Assembly: GCF_932276165.1 (NCBI RefSeq) | Contig: NC_063995.1 | Location: 12,214,001 to 12,278,000, forward strand | Length of the DNA stretch: 64,000 nucleotides | Origin: Plutella xylostella | Taxonomy: Eukaryota > Arthropoda > Insecta > Lepidoptera > Plutellidae | Direction: 5' to 3' | Shown here: in pieces, positions 23,405 to 34,500 of the stretch | Layout of the letters: each line of letters begins with the position of its first letter | How positions within the stretch are numbered: the first letter of the stretch is position 1 | Position numbers and translations under genes: made by a program | Notes under the pieces: generated by a model | What the model was told of the DNA's origin: nothing | Database searches by the model: none | The model's input: the letters and a program-made list of their open reading frames with translations, nothing else

Positions 23405-26400
23405 GTGAGTCATTTCATTTATAGCTAAACTGGTCATGGTCACAACACAAATGTTATTGGGAACAATCGAAAAACATTTTCAATCGCCAAATATTCTGAT
23501 CTTTCTATTCTCTATCACTAAGGAGCATTAGGAGCACAATATACATGAAGCGGAGTGGAGCGTCTTCCCACATAGCGCCAATAATAATAAAATTAAACAC
23601 GTTATTTAATAAACAGGGTGTTGCAAAAAGGGTTACTAGATAGATTAAATAGATGGGTTAGATAGCGAGAATATTTTTTTACTATCTAACCTTACATTAA
23701 TTTATAATGATACAAAATGTGGCCCTGGCCCGAGGTGCACGCCGAGAGCGGACAGCAGTGGAGCGGAGTCGAGCCGGACTTTTTGGCTGAGCCTTGCCTA
23801 CATTTTATACAGAAATTCTGATAATAATGTGCAAATAGTACTTGAACATTATTTACAATTAGTTCGTAAGGTGAGATACATAGATTTGCTGATAGTGAGC
23901 AGTGACTCAGTGACTAGCTGAATGGCGGTGGCGCCAACTGGCGGCCACGTCGGGAGTCACGTGCATTAGTGACATCTGCTAGTGAACAAATGAACCTCAA
24001 CGCTAACGAATGCTCAAGAATTTAATCAACTATTGATCTCAGACCGTGTTTTTCTTTTACCTAAATAAAGAAATATCACAAATATTTGAAAACTCATCAT
24101 GATTAACGAATGAAAATCAGCACTCTTGGCTCTGACCTGAATTATATCATTATTTTACGTACCTCGTCGGTAGTGTCGCGAATTTCCAAAACTCGTAGAA
24201 CAAAAGTTGAGTCACCCCCTTTCGGCTCAGTATATCCTTTTTGAAACACCCTGTATATCACGTAAGTATAAAACAAAACGATACACATGGAACTTGACAT
24301 ATTATTGTGTGGTCTTAGGCCGTGCCCGCACCGCGAATATTTTTCTGCTAATTCCGCGCAGAAAAATATTCGCAATTCTGTAACACATCGAATACTATAG
24401 GAGTATCCGCACTTGCGGAAAAAAAATCCCAAAAAAATCAACAGGCGAATTTTGATCACGGAATATAATTCACGCGAATTTATTCCGTGCGGAAAAATAT
24501 TCCTGAGAGTAATGTGTCGTGGCGTGTCCGCAGGAGCTGGCGGCGTTCGAGGGCTTCCCGCAGGGGCCCGCCATCGCGCTCGACGGTGAGCACCAACGAA
24601 CCTTCACTACCTATTGAGATACTCTTTGTTGGATTTTAGTGTAACGAGCGCTTGATTCCAGATTTGTTGCGAGACGGGTTCGACTCGTCGCCGCCGTGGT
24701 TCTTCACGCTGGTGGCGGAGCGCGGGGGCGGCGCGGGGGGCGCAGGGGGCGGGGAGCTGGTGGGCTACGCGCTGTGCAACCGCGCCTACTCGAGCTGGAC
24801 GGCGCGCGCCTTCTACGTGGAGGACCTGTACGTGGTGCCGAGCCTGCGCCGCGCCGGCGTGGGCCGCCGCCTGCTGCGCCACCTCGCGCAGGTCACACCT
24901 ACACCACCGACCTCGCAAACCACAATGCTATATAATCGATAAATAATGCTAGGGATACACGGCAACACCAGACACATGACACTCAGTGTAAGTATACATC
25001 GAAAAGACACGAATGACTGCGTGTGTCCACTAGGGTTTCGTTCCCGTGTTCCCGGGAATTCCCGTTCCCGGGAATTCCCGGGAAATATGCCATTCCCGAA
25101 ACCGGGAAAAAAAATATTATTCCCGGGAATTCCCGGGTATTATTTTTCATCGATTCTATGCTATATTTTCATCTTTATTTATCTGTTTCTCTTACCTAAA
25201 ACAAAAAAAATATCGGCTTTTACATATGTGACCAAAGAGTATGTAAAAGCTAACGGTAGTGTGACGCCTGTCATATTTTTACCCGACTGCCGAAGGAGGA
25301 GGGTAATGTTTTTCGATTGTATGTATGTTTGTCTGTTTCTTTGTTCCCTCCTGTAGCCTAAACGGCTTGATAGATTTTGATGTATGCGGTATCGTTACAA
25401 GCGTATTGATGGCGCGATGACGTTACATTAAAATGTACACCCTCTAGAGGACATAACGTGATGATCAAAAAAATATAATATTTTTGCAACTATGCCGTGT
25501 GGGGTATCAAATGAATGGGCTTGATTTGCACATTACAAAAATATGCATATTGTAGGTATTTAAATAACAACACCAAAATTATTGAAATAAAAAATGTTCA
25601 TGAACTAAAACCCGACTACTGACGTAAAATTTGATAAAATAAAAACAACTAAAAAGTTACAAATAAAAAATATAATTATAAACAAACAAAAAACCCGACT
25701 GCACGCTAAAAAGGTGAAAACAAGTCCCAATGTTAATGGAAAGTATCGCAGGCGGGGACTCCGGGGACCAACTTGACCGCCACACAAGGCCGTTTTCTAA
25801 GTAACATTCAGCTAAATGGTGAAACCTCTGGTGGTCCCCGCCCACGATACTTTCCATTAACATTGGGTCTTGTTTTCACCTTTTTAGCGTGCAGTCGGGG
25901 TTTTGTTTGTTTATAATTATATTTTTTTCATGTCCCGGTTTTGTGTCCGCGTTTTTATTTTTATAAAATTACTAACGCAGAGAAAAAACTAAAATAAGAA
26001 GTAGGTTGAGCGATAAATCGCTGAATTAATAAATTTTTCTAAAACATTGCCTCGAGTGTAATTAATTTTGAATAATATTATTTTCAAACTGTAAATCATA
26101 ATACCTTTGGTTTAATTTACAATTAAGAAAAACAAATTATTTTGCTTGTAAAACAAATCATTATAATTTTGGTTGTTAATTTATCTGACTGTTGCTTTTT
26201 TCTACCTATACGAGTACATAATAAAAGTAAAAGTTATAAAAGTATATTTGATTTCATTGTTAGTGTTATAATACCCGAAAATAGCAAAAACTAGCATTTA
26301 AAATAAATTCCCGTTTCCCGGGAATTCCCGGGAAATCTTGAAAAAAAATCCCGTTTCCCGGGAACAGTTAAAGGTCGGGAAAAACGAAACCCTAGTGTCC

Positions 26401-26714
26401 ACTATTGCAATACTGAGGTGCAGAATATGTATAGGTGCATATAGGTAGTTAGTGTGTAGGTTTACATTGAGTGTGTCTGGGGTCGCCTTGTATTCGTAGC
26501 ATAATAATAATGTATCTAAAAGCGTATTGTCCTGTGTGTGTAGATGGCGGTGGCGGAGGGCGTGTCGCGCGTGGACTGGCACGTGGCGGAGGGCAACGCG
26601 GCGGCGCGCGCGTTCTACCGCGGGCTGGGCGCGCGCGACCTGCGCACCAGCGAGGGCCGCGCCGCGCTGCGCCTCGACCAACCGCACATACACGCGCTCG
26701 CACGCACGCACTGA
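23234..26714 (+). CDS. Diamine (spermidine/spermine-type) N-acetyltransferase, complete gene
   Basis: Four exons: 23234-23404, 24534-24585, 24662-24891, 26544-26714. All junctions are GT-AG, phases agree, and the total of 624 nt encodes 207 residues. It is a GNAT-fold acetyl-CoA-dependent acetyltransferase expected to acetylate polyamines or other small amines in the cytosol, the committed step of polyamine export and breakdown. Support: DLLRDGF after an ELAAFEGFP segment, the LVGYALCNRAYSSW core strand, YVEDLYVVPSLRR leading to the acetyl-CoA loop RRAGVGRRLL (R/Q-x-x-G-x-G/A type), then WHVAEGNAAARAFYRGLGA as motif B. SSAT proteins are about 170 residues; the excess is an Ala/Gly-rich N-terminal extension (residues 1-36) and a Gly-rich loop in exon 3. 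A GTG-initiated reading from 23162 was rejected. Which amine is used cannot be told. Confidence 0.88.
24203..24256 (-). repeat. ACAGGGTGTT repeat end in intron 1
   Basis: The minus strand reads ACAGGGTGTTTCAAAAAGG then the TACTGAGCCGAAAGGGGGTG core, one arm of the unit at 22973. It is a truncated copy. Confidence 0.65.
24316..24505 (+). mobile_element. 'CCGCACCGCGAATATTTTT' MITE, copy 1 (intron 1)
   Basis: It starts CCGCACCGCGAATATTTTTC and ends in the near-complement GTGCGGAAAAATATTC. Internal palindromes include GCAGAAAAATATTCGC. The segment 24380-24505 is the reverse complement of 26885-27010. Confidence 0.7.
24534..24585 (+). CDS. Acetyltransferase exon 2
   Basis: A 52-nt microexon, ending in phase 1, encoding ELAAFEGFPQGPAIALD; the first residues match the KELAxxE motif of the SSAT family. 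The acceptor lies within about 30 bp of the end of a MITE (24316-24505). Confidence 0.85.
24662..24891 (+). CDS. Acetyltransferase exon 3
   Basis: 230 nt, phase 1 in and phase 0 out, with the donor CAG then GTCACA. It carries the central GNAT core and the acetyl-CoA binding loop. A run of ERGGGAGGAGGGE sits where vertebrate enzymes have a short loop. Confidence 0.88.
25031..26394. mobile_element. 1.36-kb non-autonomous hAT-like transposon with 8-bp TSD
   Basis: The ends are TAGGGTTTCGTT and its complement AACGAAACCCTA. The flanks GTGTCCAC (25023-25030) and GTGTCCAC (26395-26402) are a perfect 8-bp duplication, the hAT signature. Subterminal DNA on both sides carries several copies of the palindrome GGGAATTCCCGGGA, a likely transposase-binding array. 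No transposase is encoded, so it is a deletion derivative or MITE. It lies in intron 3 of the acetyltransferase gene and holds the fold-back 25669-25928. Confidence 0.85.
25669..25928. repeat. Fold-back repeat inside the hAT-like element
   Basis: Arms 25669-25761 and 25834-25928 are near-perfect inverted complements around a loop of about 70 bp. They share AAACCCGACTGCACGCTAAA and CCAATGTTAATGGAAAGTAT. Nearby CCCGACT-containing ends (25281, 25611) suggest a nested MITE family. Confidence 0.8.
26544..26714 (+). CDS. Acetyltransferase exon 4 and stop
   Basis: 57 codons including TGA, in a frame beginning MAVAEGVSRVDW after a TAG acceptor. It encodes the last strand, the catalytic-side Tyr region (AFYRGLGARDL) and a His-containing tail. 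A CA-rich microsatellite starts at the stop codon, and AATAAA occurs at 27708. Confidence 0.85.
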   Translation: MAVAEGVSRVDWHVAEGNAAARAFYRGLGARDLRTSEGRAALRLDQPHIHALARTH

Positions 26715-26875
26715 GACACACACACGCACACACACACGCGCACGCGCACACACAGACACACACAACACGCACTTCGAAACTCTGCGTGTGTTGCACATGA
26801 GGTTGAGGAATGAAAAAGTTCAATTTACAAAATCTCCACACCAAATGACACCGCTATATTTTCCAAAACATTTAA

Positions 26876-27010
26876 GCCGTATCCGCACCGCGAATATTTT
26901 TCCGCGTGGAATTAATTCGCGCGAATTATATTCCGCGATCGAAGTTTGACTGTTGATTTTTTCTGCGATTTTTTTCCGCAAGTGTGGATACTCCTATAGT
27001 ATTCGATGTG
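26876..27010 (-). mobile_element. 'CCGCACCGCGAATATTTTT' MITE, copy 2 (downstream of the acetyltransferase gene)
   Basis: Same family as 24316-24505 in the opposite orientation. The TTTTTCCGCAAGTGTGGATA and CTATAGTATTCGATGTG segments are shared in complement. Confidence 0.7.
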
Positions 27011-27014
27011 TTTA

Positions 27015-28390
27015 TGTTTAGGTAATATTCTCTTGTGTTAAAATGTACTTACTTACATTTTCCCGTTTGGGAGTAATTCAGTGCTATTGTCACTGTAAAT
27101 TTTTTATTGCTCGTGACTCGTGAGTGTATAATCTATGTACATATATAAATGTTACTCCCTAGTTTAGGAAAAATCGTGGAAAATGTAAGTATGTTAAACA
27201 TTGGAAACATATATTTTTTATTGCATTTACTCTTAGTCCTGCTTTTACTTTAATACCTACTTTGACGAAAATATAGTACTTAATAGATAAGACTGTAATT
27301 TTATTGTTTTCTTTACAACGGAAAGACAACGTTACAACACAGATTTTCGCACTGTGTGCTAGATACCTAACTTTCAGGAAAAGCTATAGCTAAAGCAAGA
27401 GAAACAAGTGCCAACACCTAAATCTGACACCTTCCCCATCTCTGTATTAGGGAATGTTTTGTTACTGAGCGTTGTCGGACTCAAAGTGGAAGTAATACAG
27501 TAGCTACTTACCAAATGTATAATAGGACAAATGGAAGGTATTTAGATCCCATTATCATTTAATACAGAGCTAATCAGACTAGTTAGACTAAGCTTGAGGC
27601 GAATACTTTGAATTTGTAAAATTTTATCTTTTAGTTCAGTTTTCATAATTTTATTTACAATTAGGTTAGGCTTCATTAGTTATATGTTAATTTATATTAT
27701 AACCTTGAATAAAGGATTGCCCGAGCTAATCATCATTATCAGCTGATTCAACCAGGTCATGCGTTTGAAGATTTTCAAATGCATGACCACTTCAAGATTA
27801 CAAACCGGTGTCAAACCATGGTTGTCATGGTTTCAATACCATTGAAGTAGGTTGTTACAAATTTGGAATCGATAGGACGAATGGATGATAGTTATATATC
27901 CCTCACCAGCAGAGCTATTAAAGAGCTGATGATGTTCAAACGGCTAAACAGGTCACGGTTACAAGGTCGGGACGGGAGTTAATAAGAAATATTTTTGAGA
28001 CAAAATAAATATATTTTATAAAGATTTTATTGCTATAATTTTTCGAAAATACACATAAGTTAATCACCCGAGTTAAATCACGATCGAAGTTGTAAGTGCA
28101 TTTGTAAAAAAAATAGTATCACACAATACAACATTTATCTAAGTAAGTACTTACTACTTTTTATAATCTACTTCATAAGTTACTTAAATGATCTCTACAG
28201 TACTGACGGTCTAAGTCTAGTGAAGAAGGTAAGATAAGGGTTACCGGAAGCGACCGGTCCGGGCCGGTCCGGTGCCGGTCCGGGCCGGCGCGTCGACGCA
28301 CGGGAAGTGCTCACATCCACTTACTGAGACTAGACAGTGCCAAGAGAACGTCGACTACGAAAATTATTGTCATCAAGTGAAGATAGACGA
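27015..28390. other. Convergent intergenic region
   Basis: Lies between the acetyltransferase stop and the cyclase stop (tail to tail). AATAAA on the plus strand at 27708 is a possible acetyltransferase poly(A) signal. TTTATT near 28025 is a possible minus-strand signal for the cyclase gene. A GC-rich tandem (GGTCCGGGCCGGTCCGGTGC) lies at 28255-28290, probably within the cyclase 3' UTR. No gene. Confidence 0.5.
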
Positions 28391-28394
28391 GTGT

Positions 28395-28581
28395 TTAGGG
28401 AGCCTCGGAGCGAGTGCGGTAGCGGGGCGGGGGCGCGCGCGGGGGCGGCGCCTGCAGCAGCGCCAGCGGGGGCTCGGCGGGGGGCGCGGGGGGCGCGAGG
28501 GGCGCCGCCGCCGCCGCCGCCAGCGCGTCGCCGCGCTCCAGCGACCACTGCCGCCGCAGCACGCGCGCGCCGCCCGCACAT
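28395..28581 (-). CDS. Cyclase exon 12: C-terminus and stop
   Basis: CAGGARVLRRQWSLERGDAL, a Pro/Ala-rich run, then PPPRYRTRSEAP and TAA at 28397-28395. The one-base phase completes the Arg codon from exon 11. Confidence 0.78.
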
Positions 28582-31500
28582 CTGACCCACAAACAACATT
28601 ATTATATCTTGAGAATATTTATTTTTGACAGAACATGCACGGAGCTTGAAAAATTGGGTCACTTCATGTTAATCATTTCAGAGGGTTTCCAATATTACGT
28701 TACTATTTTGACAAGGAAGTAGTCTATCAGTGGCTGTAGAGGTGGGTAGACAGCGTCATGGTACCTGTATCGGCTATAGGGGGCGCTGTGGTCTGCGGGG
28801 GCGGGGGCGGCGGGGGCGCGCGGGGGCGGGCTGCAGTCCGCCGACACGGTGCCGCCGCGCTGCCAGCCCGCTGCAGGAACAACTTCATGTTACATTATGA
28901 AATATTTATGAATACTTAAATATGTATAATTTCGTGCGATATTGATATTAGGTATTTATGTCTTTGTATTTTTTATGAAATAAAGTATTTAATCACAAGA
29001 TTCGCCATAGGATACTATAATATTATACACTGAACCCTTTATTCTGGACTGTGTGATGGTCGATAGTGCGGCGGCTTAGCGGAGCACTGCAGTGCCCCCC
29101 GAATCTATTTAAGTTTATATATGTTACTGTAAAAGCCCGAACAACGGTAAATCCTAGGATTTACCAGTAAATCTTAGGATTTACCAACATGAGTTGGTAA
29201 ATGTAAGGATTTGTGAAAATGGGTCATTTTTTTCCGGCTTTTACCATTAGAATTTGGTAAATGCTAGGTTTTACCACTGACACCTAGTAAAAGTTGGTTT
29301 TGGGAATAAAACAAAGATTAATTATTACCTACCTATTCATTTATTTCAATCAAAAACTTAAATTAGAATTCTTTCAGAATTTATATTATTTTTTATGAAC
29401 AGTCATTTTAAAACCTTTAAATCACATCATCATATTTTTTCACTGAACGATAATTTAAACACGGAAACTGGAAGTAAAATAATTTTCACATATTATTATT
29501 GTTGACGTCGAGTAAAGTAGATTGCAATAATAAATATTTCTTAAGTTCGGTTAGTTATAAGTTATCATCATCATCACGACTCATTACGTCCCCACTGCTG
29601 GGGCACGGGTCTCCTTCCAATGAAGGAAGGGTTTCGATCTAGTCCACCACGCTGGCCTAGTCCGGGTTGGTGGACCCCAACACAAGCAAGCTTGTGCTGA
29701 GCGAGTTGTCGGGTAAGTGGGCAACCCGACTGTCAGACGTTTTCAAGCCGCCCGAAGGCCTCTGACTAGGCTTAACGACTGCTGCCAAAGCAGCAACCGG
29801 GACCCACGGCTTAACGTGCCGTCCGAAGCACGAAAGCATCCAGAAAAGAACCACTTGAAATCGGTCACCCATCCAATGGCTGACCATGCTGGTTGTTGCT
29901 AAACCTCAGTGATCAGTTACGATCACTGAAGCCCGCTCGACTACGGACGCTTTGTTCGACTACGGAGGTTATAAGTTATAACCTTGCTTTTTCAACATTT
30001 ACCGTGCCTTAATGTAAATCCTAAGATTTACCAAGTGAATAGTGGTAAAAGTGCGAATCGCAAAATCTTTCGGGCTTTTACCATTAAGAGTTGGTAAATC
30101 TTAGGTTTTACGCGTAAATCTTAGGATTTACCGTTGTTCGGGCTTTTACAGTAACATATAGATCTAGACTTATGGAGATGCTGGAGGTGTTGGAGCATCC
30201 CCATGCAAAGGGAGGATCCTCCGACCAGGCCGGGTGGTGTGGCCTGGCGGGCAGCTGCCCAACGGTTAACGTTGGGGATTTCTATACATTGCAGAGTAGG
30301 TGAGAAACTTCGAATGCGCGATGTAGGATTCCATAATAATTTGCGTAGTTCCCATACATCTTCACTGTATTGAGTTCCGAGCGCCATCTGTTGATCATCA
30401 TCTGAACTAGTGGCTAGGAGTCCGCCACAGACTAATACAGCGCACTTACCGAGGCGGTCAGCACGTGGCGCGCCGTCCCCGAGCTCGGCGACGGGCTCGT
30501 CCGCCGCCTCGCCCGCGCCCCCGCCCCCGCCCTCCTCGCCCGCCGCCGCCTCGCCCTCCTGCTCCGCCTCCTCAAGTACTTCTCCACTTCTAAAAACATA
30601 CAAAATATGCTTATAAGTGAACTTGTAGACACGATGTAACATGTGTCGGTATAGTGATGGTAGGTACTGACTGGAGCGGCGGCGGCGTGGGCAGCGGCTT
30701 GTCGAAGCCGTCCTTGCCCAGCAGCCAGTAGGTGAGCATGTTGCCCTTGCCCTTGACGGGCACGAGCCCGCGCGCGCGCAGCCGGTAGCCGCCGGCCGCC
30801 CGCAGGCGCTCCGCCGTCGCCGCCGACACCTGGATGCGCCACGCCGCGCCTGACAACCACACACATTCATCATCAGTTACCGCACGTTTCAACAAACTTC
30901 AAACGAATTATGGTGGTGCACGAAAGGAGCCTCTCCGAATGACGAACGACTAACTGGCTGGCTAATCCTTTAATGAAATACACTGACCGGTGGACTCCAT
31001 GCGGCTGGCGGTGTTGACGGTGTCGCCGAACAGGCAGTAGCGCGGCATGGTGCGGCCCACGACGCCGGCGCACACGGGCCCCGAGTGCAGGCCGATGCGC
31101 AGGTGCAGCGGGCGGCCCGGGCGGTGGCGGATGCGGAAGCGGCCCGCCTCGTGCAGCAGCTGCAGCGCCATGCTGGCCACGCGCGCCGCGTGGTCCGCGC
31201 AGCGCGCCGGCGCGCCGCCCACCACCATGTACGCGTCGCCGATGGTCTCCACCTTGTACACCTGGTACTGCTCGATGGCGGCGTCGAAGCACGTGTACAG
31301 CTCGTTGAGCAGCGCCACCACCTGCACGGGCGAGCTGCCGGCCGCCAGCGCCGTGAAGCCCACGATGTCGCTGAAGTACACGGACACGTCCGCGAACTCC
31401 TCGGGCGGCACCGCCTCGCCCAGCAGCAGCCGCTCCGCCACCGAGCTGCACACAACACGCACGCTACAGCCAACAATCTACTTAGCGATCTATTATTATA

Positions 31501-34500
31501 ATTTATAGTTAGTTGGGGTAGACGAGTTCTCGAGTGGAGACCAAGAACAGGCAAACGCAGCGTGGGACGCCCTCCTGCCCGCTGGACTGACGACCTTAGG
31601 CGGGTGGCGGGTAGTGGTTGGATGAGGAAGGCCGAGGACCGAGTGTTGTGGCGCTCCTTGGGAGAGGCCTATGTCCAGCAGTGGATGATTATTGGCTGAT
31701 GATGAATGATGAAAATGATGAATGATAGTTAGTTCAGAAGATTTCAATGAAACGTGACGGTAAGCTTGCTTTATAAAAAGCTAGTTAACTCTGTGAGTAC
31801 AGGTGGGTAGGTGATGGTGGGTAGGTGGGTGGGGGGGGGGTACCTGGGCAGCATGCGGTTCAGCAGCTGCTCGGTCTTCCTCTTCTCCTGGTCCAGCTGC
31901 TCCGTGCGGTCGCGCACCAGCTCCTCCAGGTTGCCGCTGTACTTCTCCAGCATCTCGAACATCGACTCCACTATGTTTATTTTGCTGAAACGAATACGTT
32001 AGGAAATATAATAAACAAGAAAGTTTATCGATAATTGATTGTACCTACTGTACACACTGTAGCTTCATCTAAGTATTGTAAGTAAGTGCCGAAGGAGTAG
32101 TTTACCGTCCGCGGTTGAGGTGGCGGAACATCTCGTAGATCTGGTCGAAGGTGGGGCGCAGGTCGGGCGCCTCGGCCCAGCAGCGCCGCATGACGCCCAC
32201 GGCCTCCGGCGGCGCCGCCGACATCGACACCGACGGCCGGATCAGCGGCGGCGGCCGCATCAGCTTCTCCACCAGCTCTGCGGGCACACCACACTCTCAT
32301 ACGACATACAACTCAACATCAACACAACTTGTAACGACGACTAAACGTGTGTGTGTGGACTCACCCTCGGGCTTGAGGTGCGGCATCATGCAGTAGGGCT
32401 CGCCGCGCAGGATGACCTCCTGCATGATGATGGCGAAGCTGTACACGTCGGCGGGCGGCTGCGGCGGCGCGAGCGGCGCGCGCAGGCGCTCCGGGGCCGA
32501 CCACAGCAGCGCGCGCGCCGCCCGCGGGCCCTCGCGCAGCCCCTGCGCGCGCAGGAAGGCGCCCACGCCGTGGTCCGTGACGCGCAGCACCCAGCGCGCG
32601 TCCACCACGCAGTTGCGCGACGACAGGCGGCCGTGCACGCGCAGAGGCGACGCGTGCAGCGCGCGCATGCCGCGCACCAGGTCCGTCAGCAGCGACAGGC
32701 GGAACGTCCAGTCCAGCCGGATGTCGTCCGCCATCAGCACGTCCTCCAGCGAGCCGCGCCCGCCCAGCGCGAACACCAGCGCAGGCCGCACGCGCGGCAG
32801 GCAGCCTGCGCCACCCACACACATCATGTACACTAAGCAATCAGTTATGTCCTTATAATGATAGAAACGAGGGTAGGTAATGGTTATAAGAGCGCCATAC
32901 GAATGCAAATTTTTAGAACTTCCCTTCTCAAAGACGCTAAAATATTTAATAAGTATGAGGACCAGGAGGCTAGTCACCATCATTCGTTTTTGACTTCGAG
33001 TTTCATAGGCTCAAATCAGACGGACTGCACCACTTCGTGCAGTCGTGATAAGTGAATTCAATATGAAGTGTACAATGGATCGGCTGTGTGAGGCGAGTGA
33101 GAGAGGCGAGTGGACGCGGTCGTCAACAGTCGTCACCTATGAAGGGGTTGATGTTCTCGTGGTGCACCAGCTGCATGGTGAGCAGCAGGTCGGCCGCGCG
33201 GCGCCGCAGCTCCAGCTCGCCCCCGCCCCCGCCCCCGCCCCCGCCGCCGCCCCCGTAGCCGCCCGGCAGCAGCTTCAGGAACACCGGCTCGCCCTGCAAC
33301 ACACATGCGCCACTTACGTAGTATCATTTTGGTTTATGTTGCAGCTTTAAAGCAAAAAAGCTCAAAATAATATGTTATACTGTACCTTGTACCGCGTGCG
33401 GTGGTCGATGGGCAAGCGGGTGACGCTGCAGGCGGAGGAGGGCTGCGAGGGACGCTTGATCACGTCCAGGCGCGGCGCGGGGGGCTCCGGGGGTGCGGGG
33501 GGCGCGGGGGGCGGGCCGCCGAACTCGTGCAGCTGCTGCAGCCAGCACGACAGCATGCTCTCCATGCCCTCGCCCACGCGGCGCGCGCCCTCCTCCGCCG
33601 GGAACTGGAACTGCTCCGGCTGCAGCACGGGCGAGCCGCGCGGCCGCGCCCCCGCGCCCCCCGCGCGCATGCGCCGCAGCCCCGCGCCGCCCAGCAGCAC
33701 CAGCGCCGCGCCCAGCGCCAGCGCCACCGCCAGCATCCAGCGCGCCTGCAGCTCGCCCGCCGCCGCCGCGCGCGCCCGCGCTGCCGCCGCCCACCGCGCC
33801 GCGCCCGCCCAGCCGTCCGCGCACTGCACCGCCGCGCCGCGCACCACCACGTCCGCCACGCGCACCGCCCCGCCCCCCGCGCCGCTCCCAGCGACCAGCT
33901 GCACGCGCTCGCCGCCCCCGCGCAGCGCCGCCCGCAACTCGGCGCCCACGCGGGGCCGTCCCACGCCCCCCGCGCCCCCCGCACCCGCCCCGCCGCGGTC
34001 TGCGAGCACCAGCACGCTCTGGGGGACCACTGCCTCGAACACCATCAGTAAATTCATTATGTCCTCGTCGAATTCCAAAGTCTCGTTTGCTGTTCCGTTG
34101 TTTGAGGAGTCAGGGCTATGAAGGGTAAATGTTTTGTCTGCCGTTTCTGGGTTGTTTTTTTCTGTCAATGAAGCGTCTTCCTCTTCATCAAATATACTGT
34201 AATTACTCACTGAAGACTTCGGTGTCACTTGACGTATGTTTGCATATGAATTTTTGTCCTTTTCCAGATGAATTGTATTGACAAGGTTGTAGAGGTCGAC
34301 GTCGTCGTCGTCGGCGCGTCCCTCGGCGAGCGGCACGAGCGCCAGCAGCAGCGCGGCGCGGGAGGAGCCGGCCAGCCGCGCCGCCCCCCGCGCGCCCCAC
34401 ACTGCGCCCCGCAGCGCGTGCGCCGCGCGCGCCGCCGCCTCCGCCTCGCGCGAGTCGCCCACGCCGCAGTCCGCCATCACCACCACTGCAACACATTGTC

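Noticed and set aside
33372..34128. Long plus-strand frames opposite cyclase exon 3
   Set aside because: GC-rich shadow frames of Pro/Ala/Arg runs antisense to a well-supported exon.
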